Shown: positions 7,918-17,059, counted from the first letter of the stretch. The stretch is DNA of 43,275 bases from Candidatus Saccharicenans subterraneus (GCA_003426165.1 QUAH01000007.1:1-43275), one strand, 5' to 3'. Program-made: numbers and translations. The notes: generated by a model not told the origin, from the letters alone.

Positions 7918-8207
7918 CTTAAAACCCCATTCTTTTTCTCATTATCATTTTTCCCCGTTTTTCCTGCAGGTTTGGCTTTATAACTCTTAATCCGCCCTTT
8001 CCACATTCTATATCCTTTATTGCCCGCCAGAAAGGTCCAGCTCCCCCTTGAATATATGAATGGCTGTTCATATATTGACGATTATCGGCCCCATCCCCGA
8101 GAATTGCCTGGCCTGTCCTCTGCCTCCTCCGGATGAGTTTTTCGTCTGGATATCCGCGCTTTCCATACTCCCGGCCCTGGAACTCGGTTTCCATTATGTA
8201 AACTGTT
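7918..8207. other. 290-base gap with a weak 99-codon frame
   Basis: This AT-richer stretch separates the second permease from the LolA-like gene. A minus-strand frame from a TTG at 8218 to 7919 spans it exactly, but its first codons lie inside the permease gene, it has no ribosome binding site, and its protein looks random. I treat it as non-coding. The gap holds the palindrome at 8051-8076. Confidence 0.5.
8051..8076. repeat. 10-bp perfect inverted repeat AATATATGAA/TTCATATATT
   Basis: Ten-base arms at 8051-8060 and 8067-8076 flank the six-base centre TGGCTG. The whole reads like a dyad operator or a weak AT hairpin. It lies about 130 bases upstream of the LolA-like gene and after the permease stop, so it could regulate the last gene separately. 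Confidence 0.5.
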
Positions 8208-9491
8208 TCAGGCTTCAAATTCCTTCATCAGGGTAGCCGTCCGGCGACGGAAGACTCCCAGGCCGGCAATGGCCGTCCCCAGGAGCGTGGCCATCAGGCC
8301 CGGAATAAAACCTATCACGTAGCTCACCCAGGTCACCCGGGCCCTGATGATGTTGGTCATCATCATTTCCGAGGATTTGGTGAAGGCCTCGGCGTTGATG
8401 CCGTAAGTCTGGAGATAATAGGCGATGGCCAGGCCGAGGGCGGTTCCCAGGAGAGACCCCAGCACACCGACGATGAGCGATTCTCCCAGGAGTGAAAAGT
8501 AGAGGTGCGGCCGCGTCTCGCCCATGGCCAGCCGCAGCCCGATTTCGCCGTAGCGACGCAGCGAGCCCATCAACCCGGCGTTCCACAGGACGATGGACAT
8601 CACGGCCACGAACACGGCCACCAGCACGTAGGCATAGGTATCGTAGATGGAAATCATGTCTTCCAGGCCGCCCTGTTCTCCGAGGGTCAGCATGACCGGC
8701 TGGAAGTCCGGCTCGGGGCCTGATTCAGTTCCAGTCTTCTGGTTAAATTCCCGGGCGATGCGGGCCGCGGCCCGGGCGTCGTAGAGAAGACCCGGGAGAA
8801 AGCCAAAAATCTCTCCGACCGCATCTTCCATGTCCAGGAAGCCCTGGATGTCAGCGAGGTCGGCAATGACCAGGCCCCGGTCAAGAGGAGTTATGCCGTA
8901 GCGGATGATGCCGGCCGCGGTGAAGTCGGCGATGGCCAGGGCCCCGGTCATGGTCGAGCTGATGATGGTCACCCGGTCACCGGGCTTTATTTTCAGGCTC
9001 TCGGCCAGTCCGGAGGGCACCAGGATTTCGCCGTGACGCTGCGGCAGGTGCCCGGCCACCAGTCCTTTTTCCAGGTTGAGGATCTCCACCTCGCTTCCCG
9101 TTTGGCCTAAAAGTTCCACGGCCAGGCCGCTGATTGGGCCCTGGGCCCGGGTTTCGCCAGATTCGTCGGGAATATCTAGGAGCCCGGAGAAGCGGAGGCG
9201 TGGCTTCCAGGCCAGGTCGGGGTACTCGGTGCTGAGACGGTCGGTGAGTGCCTTGACCCCGGTCAGGGCCAGGTCGTTCGGCAGCAGGTCGGCTTCGGCG
9301 GCGTAGGCCCGGGTCATGACCTTGAGGTGTCCGGTCTGAAAGCGGGCGCTGGTGTCTATGAAATTATTCTTCCCCCCCTGCATGTAGCTGTAAAAGAAAA
9401 CGGTGAGCATGGCCCCGGCGGCCACGATGAGTATCGGAAACAGGCTGCGGCTGCGGTCGCGGAGGACTCCCTTGAGGACGAAGCGGATCAT
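8208..9491 (-). CDS. ABC transporter permease, FtsX/LolE-like (second)
   Basis: The 427-residue inner-membrane permease has one N-terminal helix (about 17-37), a large periplasmic MacB-like core domain (about 40-270) and three C-terminal helices forming the FtsX domain (about 280-415). The run NAGLMGSLRRYGEIGLRLAMG is the typical cytoplasmic coupling stretch before FtsX helix 2. Its ATG overlaps the stop of the preceding permease by four bases (ATGA at 9488-9491), so the two are translationally coupled and probably form a LolC/LolE-like heterodimer served by the ATPase at 11547-12266. The substrate is unknown; the LolA-like neighbour suggests lipoproteins or lipids. Confidence 0.87.
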   Translation of the reverse strand: MIRFVLKGVLRDRSRSLFPILIVAAGAMLTVFFYSYMQGGKNNFIDTSARFQTGHLKVMTRAYAAEADLLPNDLALTGVKALTDRLSTEYPDLAWKPRLRFSGLLDIPDESGETRAQGPISGLAVELLGQTGSEVEILNLEKGLVAGHLPQRHGEILVPSGLAESLKIKPGDRVTIISSTMTGALAIADFTAAGIIRYGITPLDRGLVIADLADIQGFLDMEDAVGEIFGFLPGLLYDARAAARIAREFNQKTGTESGPEPDFQPVMLTLGEQGGLEDMISIYDTYAYVLVAVFVAVMSIVLWNAGLMGSLRRYGEIGLRLAMGETRPHLYFSLLGESLIVGVLGSLLGTALGLAIAYYLQTYGINAEAFTKSSEMMMTNIIRARVTWVSYVIGFIPGLMATLLGTAIAGLGVFRRRTATLMKEFEA

Positions 9492-10906
9492 TGCAGTTTC
9501 CCCCTGAGGGCATCGGTCGGCCGCAGGCGTGACAGCCGGCGGGCCGGCATGAAGCTAACGATGGCCGTCAGGCCCATGATGAGAATGACCGTGCCGATGA
9601 TGATACCGCCGGTAAAGACCGGGACCAGGCGCTCGCCGAGGGCGATGCCGAAGCTGTCAAAGGCCTCGGGCATTTTCCAGCCGGTGCGGGCGAAGGCCGA
9701 AAGGAGCGGGTAGCCGTAGATAGCGGCCAGGATGGCAGCCAGCACGGCGTGGAGAGTGCCTTCGAGTGTCAGGAGCAGCACCACCTGGCGGCGGGTCAGG
9801 CCAAGGGCCACCAGCGTGCCGATTTCCTTGATGCGGTGAAAGATGTTGAGAACCTGGGTGTCGAAGATGGCCAGGAGCGACATGAAGAGCAAGATGATGT
9901 AGACGGTGGCCGAGCCGGCGGTCTTGGCCGCCACCAGCTGGTCGATGTCGCGGAGAAGAAAGCGCTGGTCGCGGTAGACCCAGCCCGGGTTCGACCTGGT
10001 TGGTGCGGGGGAAGGTTCATTTTTAATCGAGGTGTAAGGTTTTTCATTGGTCTTGTTTTCATACGATTGCTGGCTCATGGCACCGGTTTCTGGAATGAGA
10101 CGGGAATCCGGCCCGCGGTCGGAATTTGGGAGGTGAGGATCGAAGATTGCCGAAGCGAAAACAGAAACACCCTGAGCTAATGCCTTTGTAAAAAGAGGTG
10201 GAGTGGCCCCGGGGGCCAGGGTGATGATAGTGGCTTCGCCGGGCATTCCGGCCAGGGACTGGAGTACGGGAAGCGGAAGCCAGACCTGGCCGGCATCCAC
10301 CGATTGAACAATCGTTCGGAAGATATGAACAATGCGGATGGTGCGGGCGTCGAAGACGCCGCGGGCGTCTCGCCAGCGCAGTATGACCGTGTCGCCGACG
10401 GAGAGGCGGGCGGCAGTGGCCATCCGCGTTCCGATCATGGCCGGGATTTCATCCGGGATGGAGGCGGCCTTTGTTCTTGGCTGGCTGGATAAGGGTTGGT
10501 CGGAGGCGGCTAGGAAATGGGAGGGCAGCTTGAGGACGTCCTGGGCCGGGTCGATGCCCCTGATGAGGACGGGCAGGAAACGGCCCTGGGGGTAAAGCGT
10601 GCCCTGGATGATTAGGATGGGCGTGGCCTGGCCGGAGTCGAGGAGCGGCTCAAGCTCGGGCGGGATGGGGCCGTGGGCGTCCTGGATGGTCAGCGGGTCG
10701 TAGGGGTCATAGGCCGGGTGCCAGAACTGGCCGCCGCCGAACTCGTAGTCTATGCTGGCCCTGGCAGCCTGGTCGCCCATGCCGCGGAAGAGCCCCTGGG
10801 CGGCGATTATGACCACGAAGGTAAGCGAGAGAACGATGACGTTGAGCCAGGTGCGAAGGCCGGCGGCCAGCAGGTTGCGAACGGCCAGTTTGAAAAGAAC
10901 CTTCAT
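9488..10906 (-). CDS. ABC transporter permease, FtsX/LolC-like (first)
   Basis: The 472-residue permease has the same topology as its neighbour: a first helix near 20-42, a long periplasmic domain, and three C-terminal helices. The coupling stretch is IFHRIKEIGTLVALGLTRRQV. The periplasmic domain carries a Ser/Asn/Pro-rich insertion around residues 270-310 not expected in the family. AGGA is placed eight bases before the ATG at 10906. The downstream permease overlaps its stop codon by four bases. The LolD-like ATPase lies upstream on the same strand across a 640-base gap. Confidence 0.87.
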   Translation of the reverse strand: MKVLFKLAVRNLLAAGLRTWLNVIVLSLTFVVIIAAQGLFRGMGDQAARASIDYEFGGGQFWHPAYDPYDPLTIQDAHGPIPPELEPLLDSGQATPILIIQGTLYPQGRFLPVLIRGIDPAQDVLKLPSHFLAASDQPLSSQPRTKAASIPDEIPAMIGTRMATAARLSVGDTVILRWRDARGVFDARTIRIVHIFRTIVQSVDAGQVWLPLPVLQSLAGMPGEATIITLAPGATPPLFTKALAQGVSVFASAIFDPHLPNSDRGPDSRLIPETGAMSQQSYENKTNEKPYTSIKNEPSPAPTRSNPGWVYRDQRFLLRDIDQLVAAKTAGSATVYIILLFMSLLAIFDTQVLNIFHRIKEIGTLVALGLTRRQVVLLLTLEGTLHAVLAAILAAIYGYPLLSAFARTGWKMPEAFDSFGIALGERLVPVFTGGIIIGTVILIMGLTAIVSFMPARRLSRLRPTDALRGKLQ

Positions 10907-11546
10907 GCCGGGTTTCCTATGTTAGAGAACTTTTCTTGAAATTCGGGGCACAAGAATGTGTGCCCTTCTTTTCCTTGTATTTTGTTTCGCCTTTCCTGAT
11001 GAGTTTCCAGCTTGGACGATTTTTTAAGTTTAATTGTCTTTTGAAATAGCTTTTCTATTGTGGCTGTCATCATGCTTTGCACCGGCGATATCTTGATCGG
11101 CCCGGAATAAACTGAAGCAAATTTATTTTTCATTTTTTATTCCTGCCTGGGCATCCATATTTTCTGTCCTGCTTGTCCGCGGCCCTGCCCATGAATTGTG
11201 AATGGTGCGGGGCCCTATCTCAATTCCGGTTTTTCCCGTAAGTTTATTTTTTATATCTCCAGTTTGTCCGGGGCACACTGACGTTTCCCTGTACCCGTGT
11301 TTATCTTCTCTTTTTTTTCAAAAAATCCATGACACTTACGTGTGGATATTTTCTCAAATCAATTCTGTTCATTGTTATCTGCCCGTCTAAACCGAATTTT
11401 CTTACCACGGCTTATTAAGCTTAGTTTATTCAGGACAGGCCCACCTGTCGCCAATATTTCTGTCACCATCATTCTCTACCTGTAACTTCGCCTGGATTCC
11501 CTGCTGCTCCAGTTAAAAATTGGGACATAATATTGTGACCTCCTTG
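10907..11546. other. 640-base AT-rich gap between ABC ATPase and permeases
   Basis: No convincing gene is visible. A 76-codon minus-strand frame (10903-11133) overlaps the permease start by ATGA, but it has no recognisable domain and looks like intergenic sequence. Decayed palindromes of the short repeat type are recognisable at 10946-10966 (GGGGCACA...TGTGTGCCC) and near 11522 (GGGACATAATATTGTGACC). A gap this long within an otherwise tight gene group suggests that intergenic DNA has been inserted or that a gene has decayed here. Confidence 0.4.
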
Positions 11547-12266
11547 TCAGGTTGGCGGTCGAGAGACGTCTGGCTGTTCGAATAGCTCGTCCCTGGCCAC
11601 GCGGCCGTCGAACAGGGTTATCTTGCGCCGCAGGTAGCGGATGACCTTTTCGTCGTGGGTGGCGAAGAGGAAGGTGATGGAGAGCTCACGGTTGAGCCTG
11701 AGCATGATGTCGAGGATGTTGTAAGAGTTTTCGGCGTCGAGGTTGGCGGTGGGTTCATCGGCGATGACAATGGACGGCTTCTTGACGATGGCCCGGGCGA
11801 TGGCCACTCGCTGCGACTGGCCGCCTGAAAGCTGGGTCGGGCGGGAGCGGGCCCGGTCGGCCAGGCCAACCCAGTCCAGGGCTTCCATCACCCGCTGGCG
11901 TCGCTCGGCCGGGGACAGGTTGAGGAGAAGGAGCGGGAACTCCACGTTTTCGAAGACGGTGTAAACGGGGAAGAGGTTAAAGGTCTGGAAGATGAAGCCG
12001 ATGTGCTGGCGACGCAGTCGGGCGGCTTCGAGCGAGGTCAGGGCCGAGGTCTCGGTGCCCATGACGATGGCCTGCCCGGAGGTGGGCGTGTCGAGGGTGC
12101 CGACGATGTTGAGGAGCGTGGTCTTGCCGGAGCCGGACGGACCGACCAGGCCGGCGAACTCGCCACGGGTGAAAGTGAGGGTGACCCGGTTCAGGGCGGT
12201 GATGTGGTGCTCGCCCATGGGATAGATTTTCGTCAGGTCGATTGTCTGGATTACCGTCTCAGCCAT
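11547..12266 (-). CDS. ABC transporter ATP-binding protein, LolD/MacB-like
   Basis: The cytoplasmic ATPase is about 239 residues long. Walker A is GPSGSGKTT, the Q-loop is in [18 protein letters not shown], the signature is [15 protein letters not shown], and Walker B is [12 protein letters not shown]. The [19 protein letters not shown] stretch is characteristic of the LolD/MacB/FtsE branch. The ATG at 12266 has a strong AGGAGGT site. A longer frame from a TTG at 12326 would encode KKGDT from a repeat palindrome and is rejected. Its likely partners are the two FtsX permeases downstream. The leader contains a 22-bp palindrome just before the ribosome binding site. Confidence 0.9.
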   Translation of the reverse strand: MAETVIQTIDLTKIYPMGEHHITALNRVTLTFTRGEFAGLVGPSGSGKTTLLNIVGTLDTPTSGQAIVMGTETSALTSLEAARLRRQHIGFIFQTFNLFPVYTVFENVEFPLLLLNLSPAERRQRVMEALDWVGLADRARSRPTQLSGGQSQRVAIARAIVKKPSIVIADEPTANLDAENSYNILDIMLRLNRELSITFLFATHDEKVIRYLRRKITLFDGRVARDELFEQPDVSRPPT

Positions 12267-12283
12267 CCTGACCTCCTGGAATA

Positions 12284-12305
12284 GGGGACACCGTATGGTG
12301 TCCCC
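12284..12305. repeat. Short-form palindrome in the 5' leader of the ABC ATPase
   Basis: GGGGACAC-CGTATG-GTGTCCCC lies between a TATAAT at 12320-12315 and the AGGAGGT of the ATPase. A transcript starting about seven bases after the -10 would begin at the foot of this hairpin. Confidence 0.8.
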
Positions 12306-12314
12306 TTTTTTACC

Positions 12315-12320
12315 ATTATA
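12315..12320 (-). promoter_or_regulatory. TATAAT -10 element of the LolD-like ABC ATPase
   Basis: The minus strand reads TTTTGTCTTATAAT, identical over 14 bases to the element upstream of the short-chain dehydrogenase. It lies 48 bases before the ATG at 12266. Confidence 0.5.
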
Positions 12321-12378
12321 AGACAAAAGTGCCGGATTAACACCTCATATAATTTGGCGAGGGAGAGGGGCGAGAACG

Positions 12379-12400
12379 GGGGACACCCTACAGTGTCCCC
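12379..12400. repeat. Short-form palindrome upstream of the unknown exported protein
   Basis: GGGGACAC-CCTACA-GTGTCCCC is 95 bases from the neighbouring copy at 12284. The divergent intergenic region 12267-12540 has no other gene. Confidence 0.8.
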
Positions 12401-12540
12401 TGTTCTCGGCAAAGCGGCCCGGATGCCTACTGAAGTTAAGGACCCGTGTACCGATCCCTTTACTTCTTAATTGACAGGGCCGGATTTGCTATATGAAAAT
12501 TTATACAGAAATGTCAGAAGAGGGAAAGAAGAAGGAAAAA

Positions 12541-14445
12541 ATGTCAAAGAGGATAGCTAACCGAAATGGCTCGCCTTTTATTTCTGTTTTTTGCCTGCCG
12601 CTGCCCCTGGTTTTTATTTTAATTTTATTTCTCCCGAGGACAGGGATATCGGGCACTTCAGCCTGGGCAACTGAGTTCTCAAACGCCCCCGGAAACATAT
12701 TAAGCCATTATCCGGCCCTGCTTCCCTTTGTTTCTTCGGTCGGGACCCAGGATACCATCCGATTTGAGCTGACCAGGCCGAGGTTTGCCATCATGTACAG
12801 TCATCCCCTGGCCCTGGTGGTCATGCTGCCCGAAAAGTGGTCGACCGAAGTTTTTTATGACGGAGACATTCCTAGCCTGTCGATATTTCCTGCCGATAAG
12901 AAACAGGTGGTGGAGGGCAGGATGTTCTTTCCCGACTCCATGGTGTTACAGATCCTGAACCAAAAACAGGAAGTGTCGCTGGAAAAAATGTTTGAGGAAG
13001 AGTCGAACAGGCTAATTTCCAGCCTTGGAACTGGCGAACCTGCTCCCCGGGAGGTTCTGGTCTCGGCGTCGGGTCTCAGGTTCGTCAGGGGCGGCGTGAC
13101 CGGAGGCAAGCTACGCGGTCGCTTCAGCCTGGCTTATGCCCTTTGCGGCGACAAGATAATCAAGATGTCGGCCATCGCCAGCCCTGAATTCGTCGACCAG
13201 ATGGAAAAGACTTTTATCCGGGTCGCCTCTTTCTTGTTGCCGTTCAGGTTTGAAAAGGTTGATTCCAGGGGAGCCATATATCCTGCCACCGACCCATCGT
13301 TCCTTACGCTGGAACAGGAAATCAGGAACCGCTATCTGAATTTCGATGCCTACCGGTCATGGGCAGCTTTCGAAGCAGAGACAGAACTCTGTTTTGGCTA
13401 CAGGGCGCGCTCATCCTCTATTCTTTACGCCCTGGAAAAGACCTTCTCGTTGCTGGCCGTAGATGACGAGGTGGCGGTCCTGGAGTATAAAGAGAAAGGC
13501 GAGGTTAAGAACCTGTCCAGTCAGGAAAAATTGCCCCCGGCTAACCAAGAAAAGGTATTAGAGTTAATGAGCGGTATCATCGCTGACGAGGCCAGCAATC
13601 CTTATTATGTCAGTCTCGGTCCCAACCCCTTGCTTTTTCTGAATTCTGATTCCAGCCTGGTAACCTCCGTCGGAAAGGATAAGGTGGCGGTTGGTGGCAA
13701 AGAGATAGAAACGGAGAAAGTGGATTTTTACCAGGCAACGGGAGGGGATGAGCAACGGGCAACTTTCTGGCTTTCAGAAGAGGTGCCTGGTTACCTGGTC
13801 AAGGCCTCGGCCAGTATTGCCGGACACATTATCACGGCCGGGGCTTACGAACCTGTAGAATTCATCCAGGAAATCGAGCTTAAGTCATTCCGGCCTGTCC
13901 TCCGCCAGGAAAAGGAGGGCACCGGGCCTAAACAGCCGGCTTCGGCCCCGGGGGAAATTCCAGCACTCTACTATTTGCAGAGAAAGCTGACGCCGGGTGA
14001 TTATTCCCTGGGCCTTGCCGAATTGCAAAAACTGAAGATTCTTTTTTATGCCCTTAATATTAATTATGAAGATACGGGCTTGAAGCCGAAGGAAATTCTG
14101 ACCGGGCTGGAGCCGGTGGTCCAGGCGGTGAAACGGATCAGGGATAAGTATGCCAAGGTACTGGAGGAGGCCCGGGCAGATCTGGAGGAAGAAAGCTTTC
14201 AGAGCATATATGGTGTAATAAACCGCATCGTGGCCAGCACGGACACCGATATCAAGGCCCTGGAGCTTCAATGTCAGTTGATCGGGAGCAAGAACCAAAG
14301 CTCGGAGCGGAATGCCGAGTTGGCCTCTAAGATCAACCGGGAGATGATTCAGATGATGGTCAGAAGTTTGAGCTCCCGGGATGATTTTCAGAATGCCCTC
14401 CGGGCCTTGCAGGGCGTGACGGTGAAGTATAAGAAGAAGAAATAG
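12541..14445 (+). CDS. Unknown exported protein, about 634 residues
   Basis: I do not recognise the family. The chosen ATG at 12541 follows AAGAAGGAAAAA, a good ribosome binding site; an in-frame ATG at 12493 would add 16 residues. The N-terminus has basic residues followed by a hydrophobic stretch ending GTSAWA, so it is exported. Residues about 50-250 contain ordered-looking segments (FELTRPRFAIMYSHPLALVV). The middle is acidic. The last 130 residues are helical and charged (VVQAVKRIRDKYAKVLEEARADLEEE) and end in KKKK. No lipobox and no obvious transmembrane helix beyond the signal are visible. It is divergent from the ABC exporter, so a link with that exporter is possible but unproven. Confidence 0.7.
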   Translation: MSKRIANRNGSPFISVFCLPLPLVFILILFLPRTGISGTSAWATEFSNAPGNILSHYPALLPFVSSVGTQDTIRFELTRPRFAIMYSHPLALVVMLPEKWSTEVFYDGDIPSLSIFPADKKQVVEGRMFFPDSMVLQILNQKQEVSLEKMFEEESNRLISSLGTGEPAPREVLVSASGLRFVRGGVTGGKLRGRFSLAYALCGDKIIKMSAIASPEFVDQMEKTFIRVASFLLPFRFEKVDSRGAIYPATDPSFLTLEQEIRNRYLNFDAYRSWAAFEAETELCFGYRARSSSILYALEKTFSLLAVDDEVAVLEYKEKGEVKNLSSQEKLPPANQEKVLELMSGIIADEASNPYYVSLGPNPLLFLNSDSSLVTSVGKDKVAVGGKEIETEKVDFYQATGGDEQRATFWLSEEVPGYLVKASASIAGHIITAGAYEPVEFIQEIELKSFRPVLRQEKEGTGPKQPASAPGEIPALYYLQRKLTPGDYSLGLAELQKLKILFYALNINYEDTGLKPKEILTGLEPVVQAVKRIRDKYAKVLEEARADLEEESFQSIYGVINRIVASTDTDIKALELQCQLIGSKNQSSERNAELASKINREMIQMMVRSLSSRDDFQNALRALQGVTVKYKKKK

Positions 14446-14992
14446 TGATCGGTCTATCCGGTTCCTGGTGGTAGCAAGGAATAAAAAGAAGGTGGGAAGA
14501 AGGGACCATAGCTGTTTCAGTTCCGTTTATTCTTTTATATTTCGGCGTTGATTCATTGTTCGCTACCCGGTGAAGTCCTCATGTTGCCTCATACGTTATT
14601 TGAATTGTGGCGCGAGGTAGAGGTAGCGTTCCTTTCACTTCCTGACTCGCATTTTAGCCAGCAGAAAGAATGCGTAGCCGTCAGATCCGTGGGTTTGATG
14701 GGCCCGGGACCTTTGGAACAGGGGACACCTTGTGTTGTCCCCCTTTCAGGCCAAGAGGCCGGGGGTCGTGCTACATATTCCATGATTTCCTGGGCAGGCG
14801 AAAAACGGGTGGAGTCCGGGGATATGATCAGTGACATTCACTCGGATCTAATCTAGATATTGCTGCAACCAGGGCCGGATAGCTGGCTGGCTCAATATGT
14901 TGGATGCTCGGCGGGCAGGTCGGGCCGGGTTCGCAAATAGGCGGGACAAATAGGCGGGACACGAGAGTGTGTCCCCTTTCTTTAGCTTCCTT
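14446..14992. other. 547-base gap between convergent genes, with two palindromes
   Basis: The stretch separates the unknown exported protein from the porin-like barrel. Short-form palindromes are at 14721-14742 (centre CTTGTG with one arm mismatch) and 14956-14976 (GGGACAC...GTGTCCCC), the latter 16 bases from the barrel stop codon and followed by TTTC. Short frames on both strands lack start signals and family resemblance. Confidence 0.5.
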
Positions 14993-16966
14993 TTAAAAGT
15001 TATATAAGAGGAGAAGCTGGAGGCCCTTGCCGGCAAAGAGGTTGGGCTGGTCAGTGCCGGGGGAGGCAAAGATGCGGAATTCGGCCGGATTCCAAAAGGC
15101 CATGAGGTGAAAGGACCAGCGGTCGTAGGTGCGCTGCCAGCGGATGAAGCTGTAAAGGTTGCGGTTGAGCGTATCGTAAAAGACGATGGCCGAGAGCTGG
15201 TCGAGGAGGGTGAGGGGGTAGGAGGCCGAGGCGGCCAGGAAGCGGGCGCGAAAGGGGGCGTAGGTGGTGCCGGAGAGGGCGGCGGTGGCGATGTCACTCT
15301 CGAAATATTCGGTGAGCAGGTGAAGGCCGTTTCCCGCGGCAAAGGTGTAATCCAGGCCGATGGTCAGGGCCCGCTGCCAGGGGAAAGCCAGGTAGGCAGA
15401 GTGCTGCTTGGTGAGGGTGGCTTCAAACCAGAGGCCCGGGCCGATGTCCCACTTGCCGTCGGCGGCCAGGCGGGTTTCGGGAAAGGTGAAGGCCAGGGGC
15501 GAGGCTGGCTTGATGGGAATCAGGCTGGGGGCTGGGTTATAGCCGGCCATGGCCAGGTTAAAATCGACCCGGCGGTGATGGGCGGTGAAGGCCAGTTCGC
15601 CCGGGCCAGCGGGAAACTGGGCACGGGCTCCGAATTCCGGGTGGCGGCGCCGGGTGGGCAGTATTTCCCAGCCCTTGGGGTCATCGTTTCCGTAGAGGGA
15701 CCAGGCCCAGAGGTTGGTCCGGGTGGAAATGTAGGTGCGGAGCAGAAGGCCGTAAACACCGTCGGTGAGCTGGATTGGGTCGCGCGGGTCGATGCGGTCA
15801 AACCACATCAGCGGGCGGAGGAGTGAGGCTGAACCGAAGCTTATTTTCTGCAGGCCGAGGCGGGCCTCGAAGCGGCTGGTGGCGTATTTCAGGCTCAGGC
15901 GGTAGGGCTTAAGCTGGCCGCGGAACAGGTTTTCGGCGCCCTGCTGGACGGTGAGCGTTCCCCAGATGTTGAGGGAGAATTCAAGGACGAGGGTGGAGGA
16001 GTGGGGCGACGGGGAGGGGGCGTTTGGGATAGCCGGGTCGGCGGGGGCGGGAGCGGCTGGTTGGGGGTGGTGTAGGGTGAAGAGGCCGGTGAGAGCGGCC
16101 GGGAACGAGCTGCGATAGGGCCCGATGGCGGTTACGACGGTTGCCGGGGCGGCGGTAATTCTTTGGCGAACGATGGGCGGGCAGTCATAGGTCGAGTCAT
16201 CGCCGGGGAGGGCGCGGGCGACGGAAGGTCCGGGGAGAGGGGATATGGGTAGCGAGGAGGTGCCGGCAAGGGGGGATAATGAGTTCGGAAGGGGACTGGT
16301 TATCGAGGAAGGAATTCCGTTGCTCGATATGGATGATGCCGGCACTGGAACATATCGGGAGGACGGGAGCTGGCCGGCGCCGGGAATTGGATCTTGGCCA
16401 GGCAGTTCGGGGATCACTGAAGAGTTTGAATCTTTTCGGGGGCTGAAGCTTAATTCCAGGCTGAACTCGGGCAGAAAGCGGGCGCCGAACTGGCCGAGGT
16501 TGGTGCCGGTGCGGGAGAAGGCACTCCAGGTTGAAAAGAGGCCGTGAAGCGCGGGGCGGGTATTGATCCGGCGGTCGGTTGCCGTTTCGGTTTGGGATGG
16601 AGCGGAGGAGGAATCCGGGATGGAGGCCGGATCATTGTTTGGTGAAGAATCGGATGCTGGACAAGAAGAGGAGCTTAAGGGAGTGGAAGTGAGGGCAGAA
16701 ACATCGGATGAGGTGGCCGTGGTGGAGGCGGTTTCGGCAACGGGATCAGGGCTCGAGATTGAATCATAGATTGAATCAGGGCTCGGAGGGCAAGAGGGGC
16801 CCGGGTCCGAGTTTCCCGGGCGTGCGGGGAGGGCGAGAAGACGCGGCGAAGCGAGAAACGAACCCAGAAACAGCAATATTGCTGAAAAAAGCGCGGCGAT
16901 TAGAATTGGCCGTGAGGTCGGGTGAGCCGGTCGGTTTCGGCGGGCTTTTTTTTTGCGGTGGTGCAT
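14993..16966 (-). CDS. Porin-like outer-membrane beta-barrel with Ser/Pro-rich N-terminal linker
   Basis: The product has 657 residues. A very basic N-terminus (MHHRKKKARRNR) and a hydrophobic segment near 22-45 form the signal. Residues about 48-330 are low-complexity, rich in Ser, Pro, Thr and Asp, with no predicted fold. From about 325 alternating hydrophobic strands appear (LVLEFSLNIWGTLTV, YRLSLKYATSRFEARLG), and the protein ends in LLLLYNF, a C-terminal Phe as expected for Bam-assembled barrels. The linker may cross the peptidoglycan. The ATG has no obvious ribosome binding site, so a different start is possible. Codon use in the linker is extremely GC-rich. No substrate can be named. 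Confidence 0.65.
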   Translation of the reverse strand: MHHRKKKARRNRPAHPTSRPILIAALFSAILLFLGSFLASPRLLALPARPGNSDPGPSCPPSPDSIYDSISSPDPVAETASTTATSSDVSALTSTPLSSSSCPASDSSPNNDPASIPDSSSAPSQTETATDRRINTRPALHGLFSTWSAFSRTGTNLGQFGARFLPEFSLELSFSPRKDSNSSVIPELPGQDPIPGAGQLPSSRYVPVPASSISSNGIPSSITSPLPNSLSPLAGTSSLPISPLPGPSVARALPGDDSTYDCPPIVRQRITAAPATVVTAIGPYRSSFPAALTGLFTLHHPQPAAPAPADPAIPNAPSPSPHSSTLVLEFSLNIWGTLTVQQGAENLFRGQLKPYRLSLKYATSRFEARLGLQKISFGSASLLRPLMWFDRIDPRDPIQLTDGVYGLLLRTYISTRTNLWAWSLYGNDDPKGWEILPTRRRHPEFGARAQFPAGPGELAFTAHHRRVDFNLAMAGYNPAPSLIPIKPASPLAFTFPETRLAADGKWDIGPGLWFEATLTKQHSAYLAFPWQRALTIGLDYTFAAGNGLHLLTEYFESDIATAALSGTTYAPFRARFLAASASYPLTLLDQLSAIVFYDTLNRNLYSFIRWQRTYDRWSFHLMAFWNPAEFRIFASPGTDQPNLFAGKGLQLLLLYNF

Positions 16967-17059
16967 AGCGCCAATCTTTTCAATGTTTATTCTAACAGAA
17001 AAAGAAGGGGCGGGGGCATCGTTTCTGAATAAAAGATTTTAGTTGGCCCGCATTTTTTA

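Noticed and set aside
7919..8218. 99-codon minus-strand gene between permease and LolA-like gene
   Set aside because: It starts with a TTG inside the permease, lacks a ribosome binding site, and its sequence looks random.
10903..11133. 76-codon minus-strand gene overlapping the permease start
   Set aside because: Despite the ATGA overlap it has no ribosome binding site or domain, and lies in AT-rich DNA with decayed palindromes.
15107..15826. 239-codon plus-strand frame inside the barrel gene
   Set aside because: Antisense shadow of the barrel gene, Gly/Val-rich without family resemblance, while the opposite strand has a signal peptide and C-terminal Phe.
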